From positions 1 to 58,683 of the forward strand of contig CAZYDH010000009.1 in assembly GCA_964645915.1 (NCBI GenBank): a DNA stretch of 58,683 nt, written 5' to 3'. Of this stretch, positions 24,307 to 30,922 are shown piece by piece. The first letter of the stretch is position 1; each line of letters begins with the position of its first letter. A program made the position numbers and the translations under genes. The notes under the pieces were generated by a model. That model saw only the letters and a list, made by a program, of their open reading frames with translations, made no database searches and was not told the origin of the DNA. Origin of the DNA: JACNKV01 sp964645915. Lineage in GTDB: Bacteria > Fidelibacterota > Marinisomatia > Marinisomatales > JACNKV01.

Positions 24307-24738
24307 ATGGAAATTGAAAATGTATCTATTCACTTAGAAAAACTCTCGGAAAATGACTGGGGTAAGCTATTTGCTTTAATCCCAATAATCGAATCAAGTG
24401 AGAATTTTATAGAAAGCGGTGGATTTATTGAAGATAAAGACGATCCCGATAATTTTATGATAACACCAATTATTGAAACTAAAGTGGTTTTAGACTTTGA
24501 GAGTATCATGTATGAACTTGATTTAGTCATTCCCTTCAATTGGTCAAAATGGGACAAAGGAAGAGATATTGTCAATAAAGGAGAATATAGCAATTTAGAC
24601 ACCACAACATTATTAAAAATCCTGACAGCATTTATAAGAAATAACAGATTCTGTGATGGAGCATTAGTCGCAAAATTTGAAGACCGAACGATTGAAAAAA
24701 TACTGAAAGAATTAAAGGCAAATATAGAACGAAAATAA
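24307..24738 (+). CDS. DUF6508-family protein
   Basis: The 143-residue protein matches the DUF6508 pattern as I know it: 'DLVIPFNWSKWDKGRDI', then 'LDTTTLLKILTAFIRNNRFCDGALVAKFED', in which the 'RxxRFxxGxL' core is conserved, and a final 'IEKILKELK' helix. These proteins are small, soluble, of unknown function and scattered through accessory regions and gene cassettes of many phyla. It is paired with the preceding hypothetical gene. An antisense frame of similar length on the other strand is a shadow of this gene. Confidence 0.7.
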   Translation: MEIENVSIHLEKLSENDWGKLFALIPIIESSENFIESGGFIEDKDDPDNFMITPIIETKVVLDFESIMYELDLVIPFNWSKWDKGRDIVNKGEYSNLDTTTLLKILTAFIRNNRFCDGALVAKFEDRTIEKILKELKANIERK

Positions 24739-24745
24739 AGCGCGA

Positions 24746-24756
24746 AAGCACAACAA
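24746..24756. repeat. Right-border copy of the 11-bp inverted repeat
   Basis: AAGCACAACAA here is the exact reverse complement of 23473-23483. It starts 7 bp after the DUF6508 stop, so the pair brackets the two accessory genes almost gene-to-gene. An 11-bp match could occur by chance in AT-rich DNA, but its position at both borders is notable. Confidence 0.35.
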
Positions 24757-24759
24757 AAA

Positions 24760-24864
24760 ATATAATGCATGCCGCAGTTAAGTCATTCAAAGAAAATGAA
24801 TTGTAAATTTGACAATGTAGAAAATAAAGAAAACTTATTGAATAAAATGCGGCACGCATCATAT
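24760..24864. repeat. 17-bp inverted repeat enclosing 71 bp
   Basis: ATATAATGCATGCCGCA (24760-24776) and TGCGGCACGCATCATAT (24848-24864) pair over 17 bp with two mismatches. GTTAAGT immediately inside the left arm fits the GTTRRRY core of integron attC sites, but no matching RYYYAAC partner is clear (GCACAAC at 24748-24754 is close). The span sits between the DUF6508 gene and a small membrane ORF. It could be a recombination site, a remnant of a small mobile element or a structured RNA. Confidence 0.5.
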
Positions 24865-24908
24865 TCAAACCGTTAATTTCAATAATATGCAAAAAGAAAG
24901 TATCTAAA

Positions 24909-25019
24909 ATGATTGATAAAAAAAATGATTGGGATTCTCCCATTAGTCTTGGAATATTCTTTGCAGGTGTAGGAATATTACTGTTTGGTGTTGGGTTTTT
25001 CCTTAGTTTGTTCATTTAA
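24909..25019 (+). CDS. Possible 36-residue single-span membrane peptide
   Basis: The ATG at 24909 opens a 36-codon frame. The product has a charged start (MIDKKNDWDSP) and one Gly/Phe-rich hydrophobic helix (residues 12-36) running to the C-terminus. The composition is that of a genuine small membrane protein, and the helix length suits one span. There is no strong ribosome site (only AAAGAAAG about 15 bp upstream). It lies just beyond the 17-bp inverted repeat within the accessory patch. Function is unknown; small hydrophobic peptides of this type include toxin-antitoxin toxins and membrane-complex subunits. Confidence 0.4.
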   Translation: MIDKKNDWDSPISLGIFFAGVGILLFGVGFFLSLFI

Positions 25020-25391
25020 TAATTTAATTGAAAAAATTATAAAGAAAGCCATCAGATTATTAATGACGATAAATAACTCTTGAACTAGGTTTTCGTCATA
25101 TTTTCTTTCAGGAAAAACAGATAACGATGATGTAGAGATTCCACCTTGCAGAGCATTAATCATTTTTTTGCTTCGCAAATTCTTGTCTAAATCCTGACGT
25201 TAAAACCGATATTTAAATAGAACTATGAATTTGCTATGAGTATTGATAATTTCTCATGAACGGCAGATGTTAGTTTCATTCTCTAATTAATACGGCATTT
25301 ATTTAATTTCCGATGAAACCAATGGTCTGTATAGATCATACAAAGATCATTAGATTAAGTAAGTGTTTTCATCTCACAATAGAGGACTTTA
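25020..25391. other. 372-bp region with no clear gene, possible degenerate remnant
   Basis: No convincing plus-strand gene was found. On the minus strand a 66-codon frame (25178-24978) reads 'NALQGGISTSSLSVFPERKYDENLVQ', and just upstream a different frame reads 'VLTSGFRQEFAKQKND' to a TAA at 25164-25162. I think these are leftovers of a repeat or gene, not expressed genes. A small hairpin, TTTGC-TTC-GCAAA, lies at about 25167-25179. The 3' part must contain the promoter of the haem-binding protein gene. Confidence 0.35.
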
Positions 25392-25820
25392 ATGAAATTC
25401 AGAATATTAAGTATTTTACTGATATTGTTTATCGGCATACAATTTATCCCATATGGTAAAGATCATCAAAACCCGAATGTGATCTCAGAACCCAATTGGG
25501 ATAGCAATAGAACAAAAGAATTATTTGATCGAGTTTGCTTAGATTGCCACAGTCACGAAACCAATTGGCCTTGGTATAGTAAAATTGCTCCGGTTTCATG
25601 GCTGAATCAACATGATGTAGATGAAGGACGAGAACATTTTAATGTTTCTGCTTGGGGCGTGCAAAAACGCAATGAAGGAGATGAAGCCGCTGAAGAAGTG
25701 ATAGAAGGAGAAATGCCTCCGTGGTTTTATTTTATTCCAAGACCCGGTTCGAAATTGACAGAAACTGAAAAAGAAGAATTGGTCAAGGGACTTACGGCAA
25801 CATTTGGGAAACACAAATAA
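25392..25820 (+). CDS. Haem-binding-domain protein (c-type motif)
   Basis: The 142-residue protein has an N-terminal signal or anchor (MKFRILSILLILFIGIQFIP). The haem-binding domain of the PF14376 type follows: one CxxCH ('CLDCH', Cys49, Cys52, His53), then 'SHETNWPWYSKIAPVSWLNQHDVDEGR' (pattern noted in parts) and 'GEMPPWFYF', where the Met could be a distal ligand. A covalently bound c-type haem in the periplasm is expected. No partner oxidoreductase lies beside it; the next gene encodes a DUF4153 membrane protein. Confidence 0.85.
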   Translation: MKFRILSILLILFIGIQFIPYGKDHQNPNVISEPNWDSNRTKELFDRVCLDCHSHETNWPWYSKIAPVSWLNQHDVDEGREHFNVSAWGVQKRNEGDEAAEEVIEGEMPPWFYFIPRPGSKLTETEKEELVKGLTATFGKHK

Positions 25821-25840
25821 CCTAGGTTCCAAAAGTATTG

Positions 25841-27097
25841 ATGAAAAATCAAATCAAAGAAAACCTTCAAAATAATGTAGAGCTTGAAAAGCTTTATCAA
25901 AAAAATAAAGTAAAATTTAAAAAGGCTTTCTTTGAGATATACCCTGAGATCGCAGATTACAAAATAGCTGATTTTTGGAAAACCCGATTGGAATTTGAAG
26001 AAGAAAAACAGAATTTGATTTTTAATAAAAAGGATATCCTCCCCCTTATCGTCAGCTTTCTCATAGCAGGATTCCTAATCCAGATTCCCAAGATTTTTTG
26101 TTTAGATTTAACACATTTTCTCTTTTATGAAAAAAATGTCGGATTGATCGTATTTTTTGGTTTATCAATCTACATATTTCTCATTCGAGAAACTTTGAAG
26201 AGAAAAAAACTTATCATTTCGATGGCAATATTTTTTATTTCTGCTCTTTATATCAATATTCTTCCAAACACTCTAAACAGCGATTCTATTAATTTAGCTT
26301 TTGTTCATCTACCGCTGATGATCTGGTCGCTGTACGGACTGATATTTATTAATTTCAATCTCACAGATAAAATAAAGAGAATGGATTATATAAAATATAA
26401 CGGTGATCTTGCTATCTTAAGTGCAATTATTATTATTTCCGGTGGAATTTTAACGGCAATTACCATTGGATTATTTGCCACCATTGGTTTAAATATTGAA
26501 GAGTTCTATTTCAATTATATTGTGATTACCGGACTTGTTTCTGTTCCGACGGTTGCAACATTTATCATCAAACGATATTCATTTGTAACCAATAAGATCG
26601 CTCCAATCATTGCAAATATTTTTAGTCCATTAGTTTTGATTACACTGATCATTTATTTGGTCAGCATTCTGATGATGGGGAAAAATCTTTATCACGACAG
26701 AGATTTTCTATTTATTTTTAATCTGATGCTCATAGGTGTAATGGCAATTATTATCTTTTCGGTTTCAGAAACTTCCATTCATTTAAAACATCGCTTCAAT
26801 GAATGGGTGTTATTATTATTAAGCATGGTGACATTAATCATTGATGTCGCCGCAATATCCGCGATAATGTATAGAGTAATCGAATTCGGAATCACTCCAA
26901 ACCGATTAGCCGTTTTGGGATCGAATGGTTTAATCTTTGGAAATCTCATCTTGATAATGATTGATTTATATAAGGTTATTTTTAAAAAAGTTGATATCCA
27001 TTTTGTCGAATTACGAACCGCAAAATATCTACCGATTTATACGTTTTGGACAGTGTTTGTTGTATTTTGTTTTCCACTATTGTTTGAATGTAATTAA
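25841..27097 (+). CDS. DUF4153-family membrane protein
   Basis: The start is taken at the ATG at 25841, giving 418 residues; a TTG one codon earlier is less likely. A soluble helical N-terminus (about 1-60, 'NNVELEKLYQKNKVKFKKAF') precedes 11-12 hydrophobic segments beginning 'KDILPLIVSFLIAGFLIQIPK'. That is the layout of DUF4153 proteins. Their role is unknown. It lies 20 bp after the haem-binding protein gene and 16 bp before a secreted peptidase-like gene, so these three may be co-transcribed. Confidence 0.7.
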   Translation: MKNQIKENLQNNVELEKLYQKNKVKFKKAFFEIYPEIADYKIADFWKTRLEFEEEKQNLIFNKKDILPLIVSFLIAGFLIQIPKIFCLDLTHFLFYEKNVGLIVFFGLSIYIFLIRETLKRKKLIISMAIFFISALYINILPNTLNSDSINLAFVHLPLMIWSLYGLIFINFNLTDKIKRMDYIKYNGDLAILSAIIIISGGILTAITIGLFATIGLNIEEFYFNYIVITGLVSVPTVATFIIKRYSFVTNKIAPIIANIFSPLVLITLIIYLVSILMMGKNLYHDRDFLFIFNLMLIGVMAIIIFSVSETSIHLKHRFNEWVLLLLSMVTLIIDVAAISAIMYRVIEFGITPNRLAVLGSNGLIFGNLILIMIDLYKVIFKKVDIHFVELRTAKYLPIYTFWTVFVVFCFPLLFECN

Positions 27098-27113
27098 TCG
27101 GAAAAAAACCCTG

Positions 27114-27959
27114 ATGAATCCACGAACTATTTTCACATCTATTATTCTTTATTTATTTATCTCAAATGCTATTCTTTCCGGTCAAGATTGGACAAACTTC
27201 AATTTTCCAAAAGTCACATTACAAGTAAAAGCAAAAGACCATAAAGGTATCTCAACCTATTTGGAATTAGTCAAAGAGCAAGGATACTCCGGAATTGAAG
27301 ATTGGGTGCAACACTGCTGCCTGGCAGTAGCAAAGGAATTATACTACTCTGACGATGAAGCGAACAATCAGCAACTGAAGGAGATCATTTATATCCTAAG
27401 AGATGGCGGACCCCTTTCGTATAAAAATGGAGCTGTGCCGGTCATTGAGATCGGGTTTGATCTGAATTATCTCGTTGGGTTTATCAAAGATCATGGAGAG
27501 AATGCTGCGCGAGATGAAATTTATGGAGTACTCTGCCATGAGATTACACACGGTTACCAAAAAGAACCAAAAAATGCAGGTGTATATGAAGCTGATTCTG
27601 AATTCTTCGCTTTTATTGAAGGATCAGCGGATGTTGTCCGTTTGAAAACGGGTGGATTTAATCCGCCCAGATTTCCGAAAACCGGAGGATTTTATACATC
27701 AGGGTACAATACGACTGCTTTCTTTTATCTGTGGATCAACAATACATTCAGCCAAACATTTGTAAAAGATTTAAACCGTACAGCGGACACATGTGCGGTT
27801 TGGTCATTTGACCAAGCTACGAAGCTAATTTTGGATGTCCCTGCAGATACACTTTGGAGAAAATATCAACAAGATCTAGAAACCTATCCATGGGAGAATA
27901 ATACAGAAAAAAGTGACCGTTTTATTAAGTCACTGAAACAAAACACTCATTCAGAATGA
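27114..27959 (+). CDS. Basic secretory protein (BSP)-family peptidase-like protein
   Basis: The start at 27114 gives 281 residues with a clear signal peptide (MNPRTIFTSIILYLFISNAILSGQ). The mature protein has the zinc-binding motif 'HEITHGYQ' (142-149) followed by 'EGSADVVRLKTGGF' and 'GYNTTAFFYLWINN', the signatures of the basic secretory protein family known from plants and from many bacteria. The HExxH motif makes metallopeptidase activity likely but it is not shown. It probably acts outside the cytoplasm. The gene ends 13 bp before the stop of the convergent aldehyde dehydrogenase gene. Confidence 0.8.
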   Translation: MNPRTIFTSIILYLFISNAILSGQDWTNFNFPKVTLQVKAKDHKGISTYLELVKEQGYSGIEDWVQHCCLAVAKELYYSDDEANNQQLKEIIYILRDGGPLSYKNGAVPVIEIGFDLNYLVGFIKDHGENAARDEIYGVLCHEITHGYQKEPKNAGVYEADSEFFAFIEGSADVVRLKTGGFNPPRFPKTGGFYTSGYNTTAFFYLWINNTFSQTFVKDLNRTADTCAVWSFDQATKLILDVPADTLWRKYQQDLETYPWENNTEKSDRFIKSLKQNTHSE

Positions 27960-27972
27960 AGACTCGACAACG

Positions 27973-29355
27973 TTATTTTATATATACTGTTTTAATATTT
28001 ACAAATTCATAAATACCAAACTTGCCCAATTCCCTTCCGTATCCTGATTCTTTGATTCCACCGAAGGGTAAACGAGGATCAGACCGCACAAAGTCATTCA
28101 CGAAACACGCGCCAGCCTGGAGATCATTTTTTGCAACCTTCTCCCCTTTTTCAATATCATTTGTAAATATTGCAGCACCCAATCCAAACGAAGTTTTATT
28201 CGCAAGTTGAATAGCATCTGTTTCATTTTTCGCAGGGATTATCACCGCAACCGGACCAAATAGTTCTTCATCAAATGCGGGCATTCCAGGTGTCACGTTG
28301 GTTAAAACTGTTGGTAAATAAAAAGCTCCTATATTATCTTCTTCATGCTCAAATATGAGTCTTCCGCCTAACAATTTGATGGCTCCTGCATCCATGCTTT
28401 TTAGAACTTGTTTGTCCAATTCATCACGAGCATCTTCACTAACCATCGGTCCAATATCAACTCCCTTTTCAAGCGGATTTCCGATACGTTTCTTTCCCAT
28501 CTTTTGCAGAACCAACACTTCAAAATCTTCTTTTACTTCTTCAACGACAATAAAGCGTTTAGCGGCAATACAGCTTTGCCCGGTGTTCAACATTCTTCCT
28601 TCTACACAGGCTTCCGCAGCTTCCTCTAGATCGGCATCTTCTAGAATGATGTATGGATCGCTTCCTCCCAATTCTAAAACCGTCTTTTTCAAGTGCTCTC
28701 CGGCTTTTGCAGCGACTTGCTTACCCGCAGGAGTACTTCCTGTTAATGTGACCGCTTTTACTAGTGGATTCTCAATAACATCTGATACTTTTTCCGATCC
28801 TATTCGCAATGTACGAAATAGATTTTGAGGTAATCCTGCTTCTTTAAAAATCTCATCGATCATCATTGCACAACCTTGAACATTGGATGCATGTTTCAAC
28901 ACAGATCCATTCCCTGCCATCAAATTGGGTGCGACAAATCTAAATACCTGCCAAAAAGGAAAATTCCATGGCATCACGGCTAATACAATTCCGATGGGTT
29001 CAAAACTGATATAACTTTTTGAAGCATCCGTTTTAACAGTTCTTGGAGACAAAAAGGATTCCGCTTGATCAGCATAATATTGACATACCCAAGCAGATTT
29101 CTCTACTTCTGTACGTGCTTGGGAAAGAGGTTTTCCCATTTCAAGCGACATCATCCGCCCATACTCTTCTTTATTTGCTTTGAGTACTTTGGCGACCTCA
29201 ATCAATTTCTTGGAGCGATGTTGAAATGATTCATTCCTCCATTCATGCCAATCGATATTTACTTTTTCAAGAACATCATTAACTTCTGATGTGGTCATTT
29301 CTTCATAAGTTTTGATTACTTCACCGGTAGCCGGATTTGTTGAAATCAAAGGCAT
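27973..29355 (-). CDS. gabD: NAD(P)-dependent succinate-semialdehyde dehydrogenase
   Basis: The 460-residue protein is a complete aldehyde dehydrogenase: 'NPATGEVIKTYEEM' at the start, 'PWNFPFWQVFRFVAPNLMAGN', 'TGSTPAGKQVAAKAGEHLKK', the catalytic Glu in 'LELGGSDP', the nucleophile in 'NTGQSCIAAKR' and 'ESGYGRELGKFGIYEFVN' at the end. The 'YGRELG...EFVN' ending and short length are typical of the bacterial succinate-semialdehyde dehydrogenase group. It would oxidise succinate semialdehyde to succinate in 4-aminobutyrate breakdown. No GABA aminotransferase is next to it, so a broader aldehyde substrate is possible. Confidence 0.82.
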   Translation of the reverse strand: MPLISTNPATGEVIKTYEEMTTSEVNDVLEKVNIDWHEWRNESFQHRSKKLIEVAKVLKANKEEYGRMMSLEMGKPLSQARTEVEKSAWVCQYYADQAESFLSPRTVKTDASKSYISFEPIGIVLAVMPWNFPFWQVFRFVAPNLMAGNGSVLKHASNVQGCAMMIDEIFKEAGLPQNLFRTLRIGSEKVSDVIENPLVKAVTLTGSTPAGKQVAAKAGEHLKKTVLELGGSDPYIILEDADLEEAAEACVEGRMLNTGQSCIAAKRFIVVEEVKEDFEVLVLQKMGKKRIGNPLEKGVDIGPMVSEDARDELDKQVLKSMDAGAIKLLGGRLIFEHEEDNIGAFYLPTVLTNVTPGMPAFDEELFGPVAVIIPAKNETDAIQLANKTSFGLGAAIFTNDIEKGEKVAKNDLQAGACFVNDFVRSDPRLPFGGIKESGYGRELGKFGIYEFVNIKTVYIK

Positions 29356-29363
29356 ATGTTATC

Positions 29364-30089
29364 CTATTTTGCTTTTAATCGATCAATAATGATAAAAGGT
29401 GTGTAAACAATAAGAAAATGGATTAAAGCTAAAACCTCCGCTGATAAAATATACCATGGCCATGGACCCATATAATCCAAAAGTGATGCAACCGGAGGTT
29501 TACCGCAAATCCAAAAGTAGTTAGCATTCAGAATCAGATTCACCGGAATCGTAACAAGGAAAAACACATTTAATGCAATGAATGAACGTTTGAGACTTCC
29601 CCAAGTCGGTCTCATATCATACACAACCGTTGCGTAAACCAATGCAAGGATCAATCCCATATGGCAAATCCAAAACCGAATAAAGAAGAAATGAGGAAAT
29701 GTCGCCCCCGCATCCGGTGAAATAGCCGCTTGAATTCCGCCTGATAATCCCCAGAAAAATAGAATTTCATATAATCGATAATTTCGTTTCCACATCACGA
29801 TGGGAATCATCACATCTGCAAACCGGCACAAATGAAACGGCAAATGAAGTTTAACATCAAATGAACCGGCAACCATTTCCAAAGAGATCCAAAGTAAATA
29901 GGCTCCCATTACGATCAAGCTGATGGTAATACCCAAAATGGATTGCTGATTTTTATTCAAATAACGTTTAGCAAGGATCGGAACAAGGATAATCAATGCA
30001 ATTGATACAACTAACGCCCATAGATGGTGAGCGCTGAAAGCTTGAAAGGGTTCATAATTTGTAAAATATTCTCGAATAGATTCGCGCAT
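29364..30089 (-). CDS. YwaF/TIGR02206-like membrane protein
   Basis: The 241-residue polytopic protein has about six to seven membrane helices and the family features 'FSAHHLWALVVSIALIILV', 'LPFHLCRFADVMIPIVMW', 'FFFIRFWICHMGLI' and 'DYMGPWPWYILSAEVLALIHF'. Relatives (YwaF of Bacillus) are uncharacterised. The start overlaps the stop of the small membrane-protein gene by 1 bp, and the stop is 8 bp from the aldehyde dehydrogenase start, so this is one minus-strand operon. Confidence 0.8.
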   Translation of the reverse strand: MRESIREYFTNYEPFQAFSAHHLWALVVSIALIILVPILAKRYLNKNQQSILGITISLIVMGAYLLWISLEMVAGSFDVKLHLPFHLCRFADVMIPIVMWKRNYRLYEILFFWGLSGGIQAAISPDAGATFPHFFFIRFWICHMGLILALVYATVVYDMRPTWGSLKRSFIALNVFFLVTIPVNLILNANYFWICGKPPVASLLDYMGPWPWYILSAEVLALIHFLIVYTPFIIIDRLKAK

Positions 30090-30301
30090 TATTTATCCTC
30101 TTTCAATAGTTTCTGTAAATAATTTGCCCCTCCCCACAAAGAGACGATCGACATCATCCAATATATATTATAACTCTCCCCCGCTGATTTTAGATTCCAG
30201 CCATAAATAAACATTCCTATGCTTAAACCAATGCAAACAATTGCAAGGATGACAGGGATACTCCAATGTGCTTTGAAAAGATTCGTTGATTGTTTATTCA
30301 T
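30089..30301 (-). CDS. Small two-helix membrane protein
   Basis: The 70-residue product has two hydrophobic helices (about 14-34 and 45-62) separated by 'NLKSAGESYNIYW', with a Lys-rich end. No family was recognised. It is translationally linked to the YwaF-like gene (1-bp overlap) and sits 11 bp after the cupin gene, in an operon with the aldehyde dehydrogenase. Confidence 0.65.
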   Translation of the reverse strand: MNKQSTNLFKAHWSIPVILAIVCIGLSIGMFIYGWNLKSAGESYNIYWMMSIVSLWGGANYLQKLLKEDK

Positions 30302-30312
30302 GTACTATAATC

Positions 30313-30585
30313 TTATCCAAATGAGTAATATTTTTTTACCGGAGAAATCACTTTCCAAAAACAGGATAATCCTTCCGGAAAGATAACATAATCTCCGGGC
30401 TCAATATGATAGGTTTTATCCTCGACAATAACATCAATGACACCTTCAATAATATAGCAAGATTCCTTTTCAGCATACGTCCATGGAAACTCAGATTTCT
30501 CACAAGTCCAAATCGACCATTGATGGATACCAAGGTCGTCTAATTCTTTTTCAGTTTTTTTGGTGATCTGGATATTTAATGACAT
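30313..30585 (-). CDS. Cupin-domain protein (EutQ/DUF861-like)
   Basis: I place the start at the ATG at 30585, giving 90 residues; an upstream in-frame start would add a poor N-terminus. The fold is a single small cupin: 'WTCEKSEFPWTYAEKESCYIIEGVIDVIVED' then 'YHIEPGDYVIFPEGLSCFWKV' and 'PVKKYYSF'. Like other members of this subgroup (Trp-Glu...Tyr-Ile-Ile-Glu-Gly), it lacks the classical His pair, so metal binding and enzymatic activity are uncertain. It heads the small operon with two membrane proteins and the dehydrogenase. Confidence 0.75.
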   Translation of the reverse strand: MSLNIQITKKTEKELDDLGIHQWSIWTCEKSEFPWTYAEKESCYIIEGVIDVIVEDKTYHIEPGDYVIFPEGLSCFWKVISPVKKYYSFG

Positions 30586-30659
30586 AAACGTATCCAAATG
30601 TAATGCAAGTTCAACTGAATTAGCAACGAAGGAAATAGTGAATTGGGTTACGAAAAACG

Positions 30660-30729
30660 ATCGGAGCCGGAAGAAAGGTATAAACAAAATGAGGAATTAA
30701 TTAACCAAGGAGGTTCTCCCGACTCCGAT
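30660..30729. repeat. Inverted repeat upstream of the cupin operon
   Basis: ATCGGAGCCGG (30660-30670) and CCGACTCCGAT (30719-30729) are reverse complements over 11 bp with one mismatch (a G-U pair in RNA), around a 48-bp spacer. The arms are GC-rich in otherwise AT-rich DNA and lie 75 bp before the cupin start, between divergent genes. A cis-acting operator or folded leader RNA is possible. No T-run follows, so it is not a classical terminator. Confidence 0.45.
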
Positions 30730-30922
30730 TAAATTTAGTCATTATGAAAAAACATTCCTGTGATTCATGTCACAATTCAATAATAAACCTCTATTTTTGG
30801 AGAAAATTTATCCTAAACCTGATCAATAGAGTTCATTTGGTTATTTTCAGTCGTTGATTCAAGAATTTTGAATCTGTAAATTCGCACCCATTTAAAGATG
30901 TAAAAACATTAAGGATATAATT

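Noticed and set aside
24330..24770. 146-residue minus-strand frame opposite the DUF6508 gene
   Set aside because: The plus strand encodes the recognisable DUF6508 core. The antisense product is low-complexity Ser/Phe/Ile.
23256..25391. A complete integron or transposon
   Set aside because: No integrase, transposase or full attC (both core halves) was found, only short repeats.
28355..28828. 157-residue plus-strand frame inside the aldehyde dehydrogenase gene
   Set aside because: It is Ser/Phe-rich, matches nothing and runs antisense to a fully conserved dehydrogenase with all catalytic motifs.
30707..30713. AAGGAGG, a perfect ribosome binding site on the plus strand
   Set aside because: No start codon lies within a usable distance downstream, so it is a chance match.
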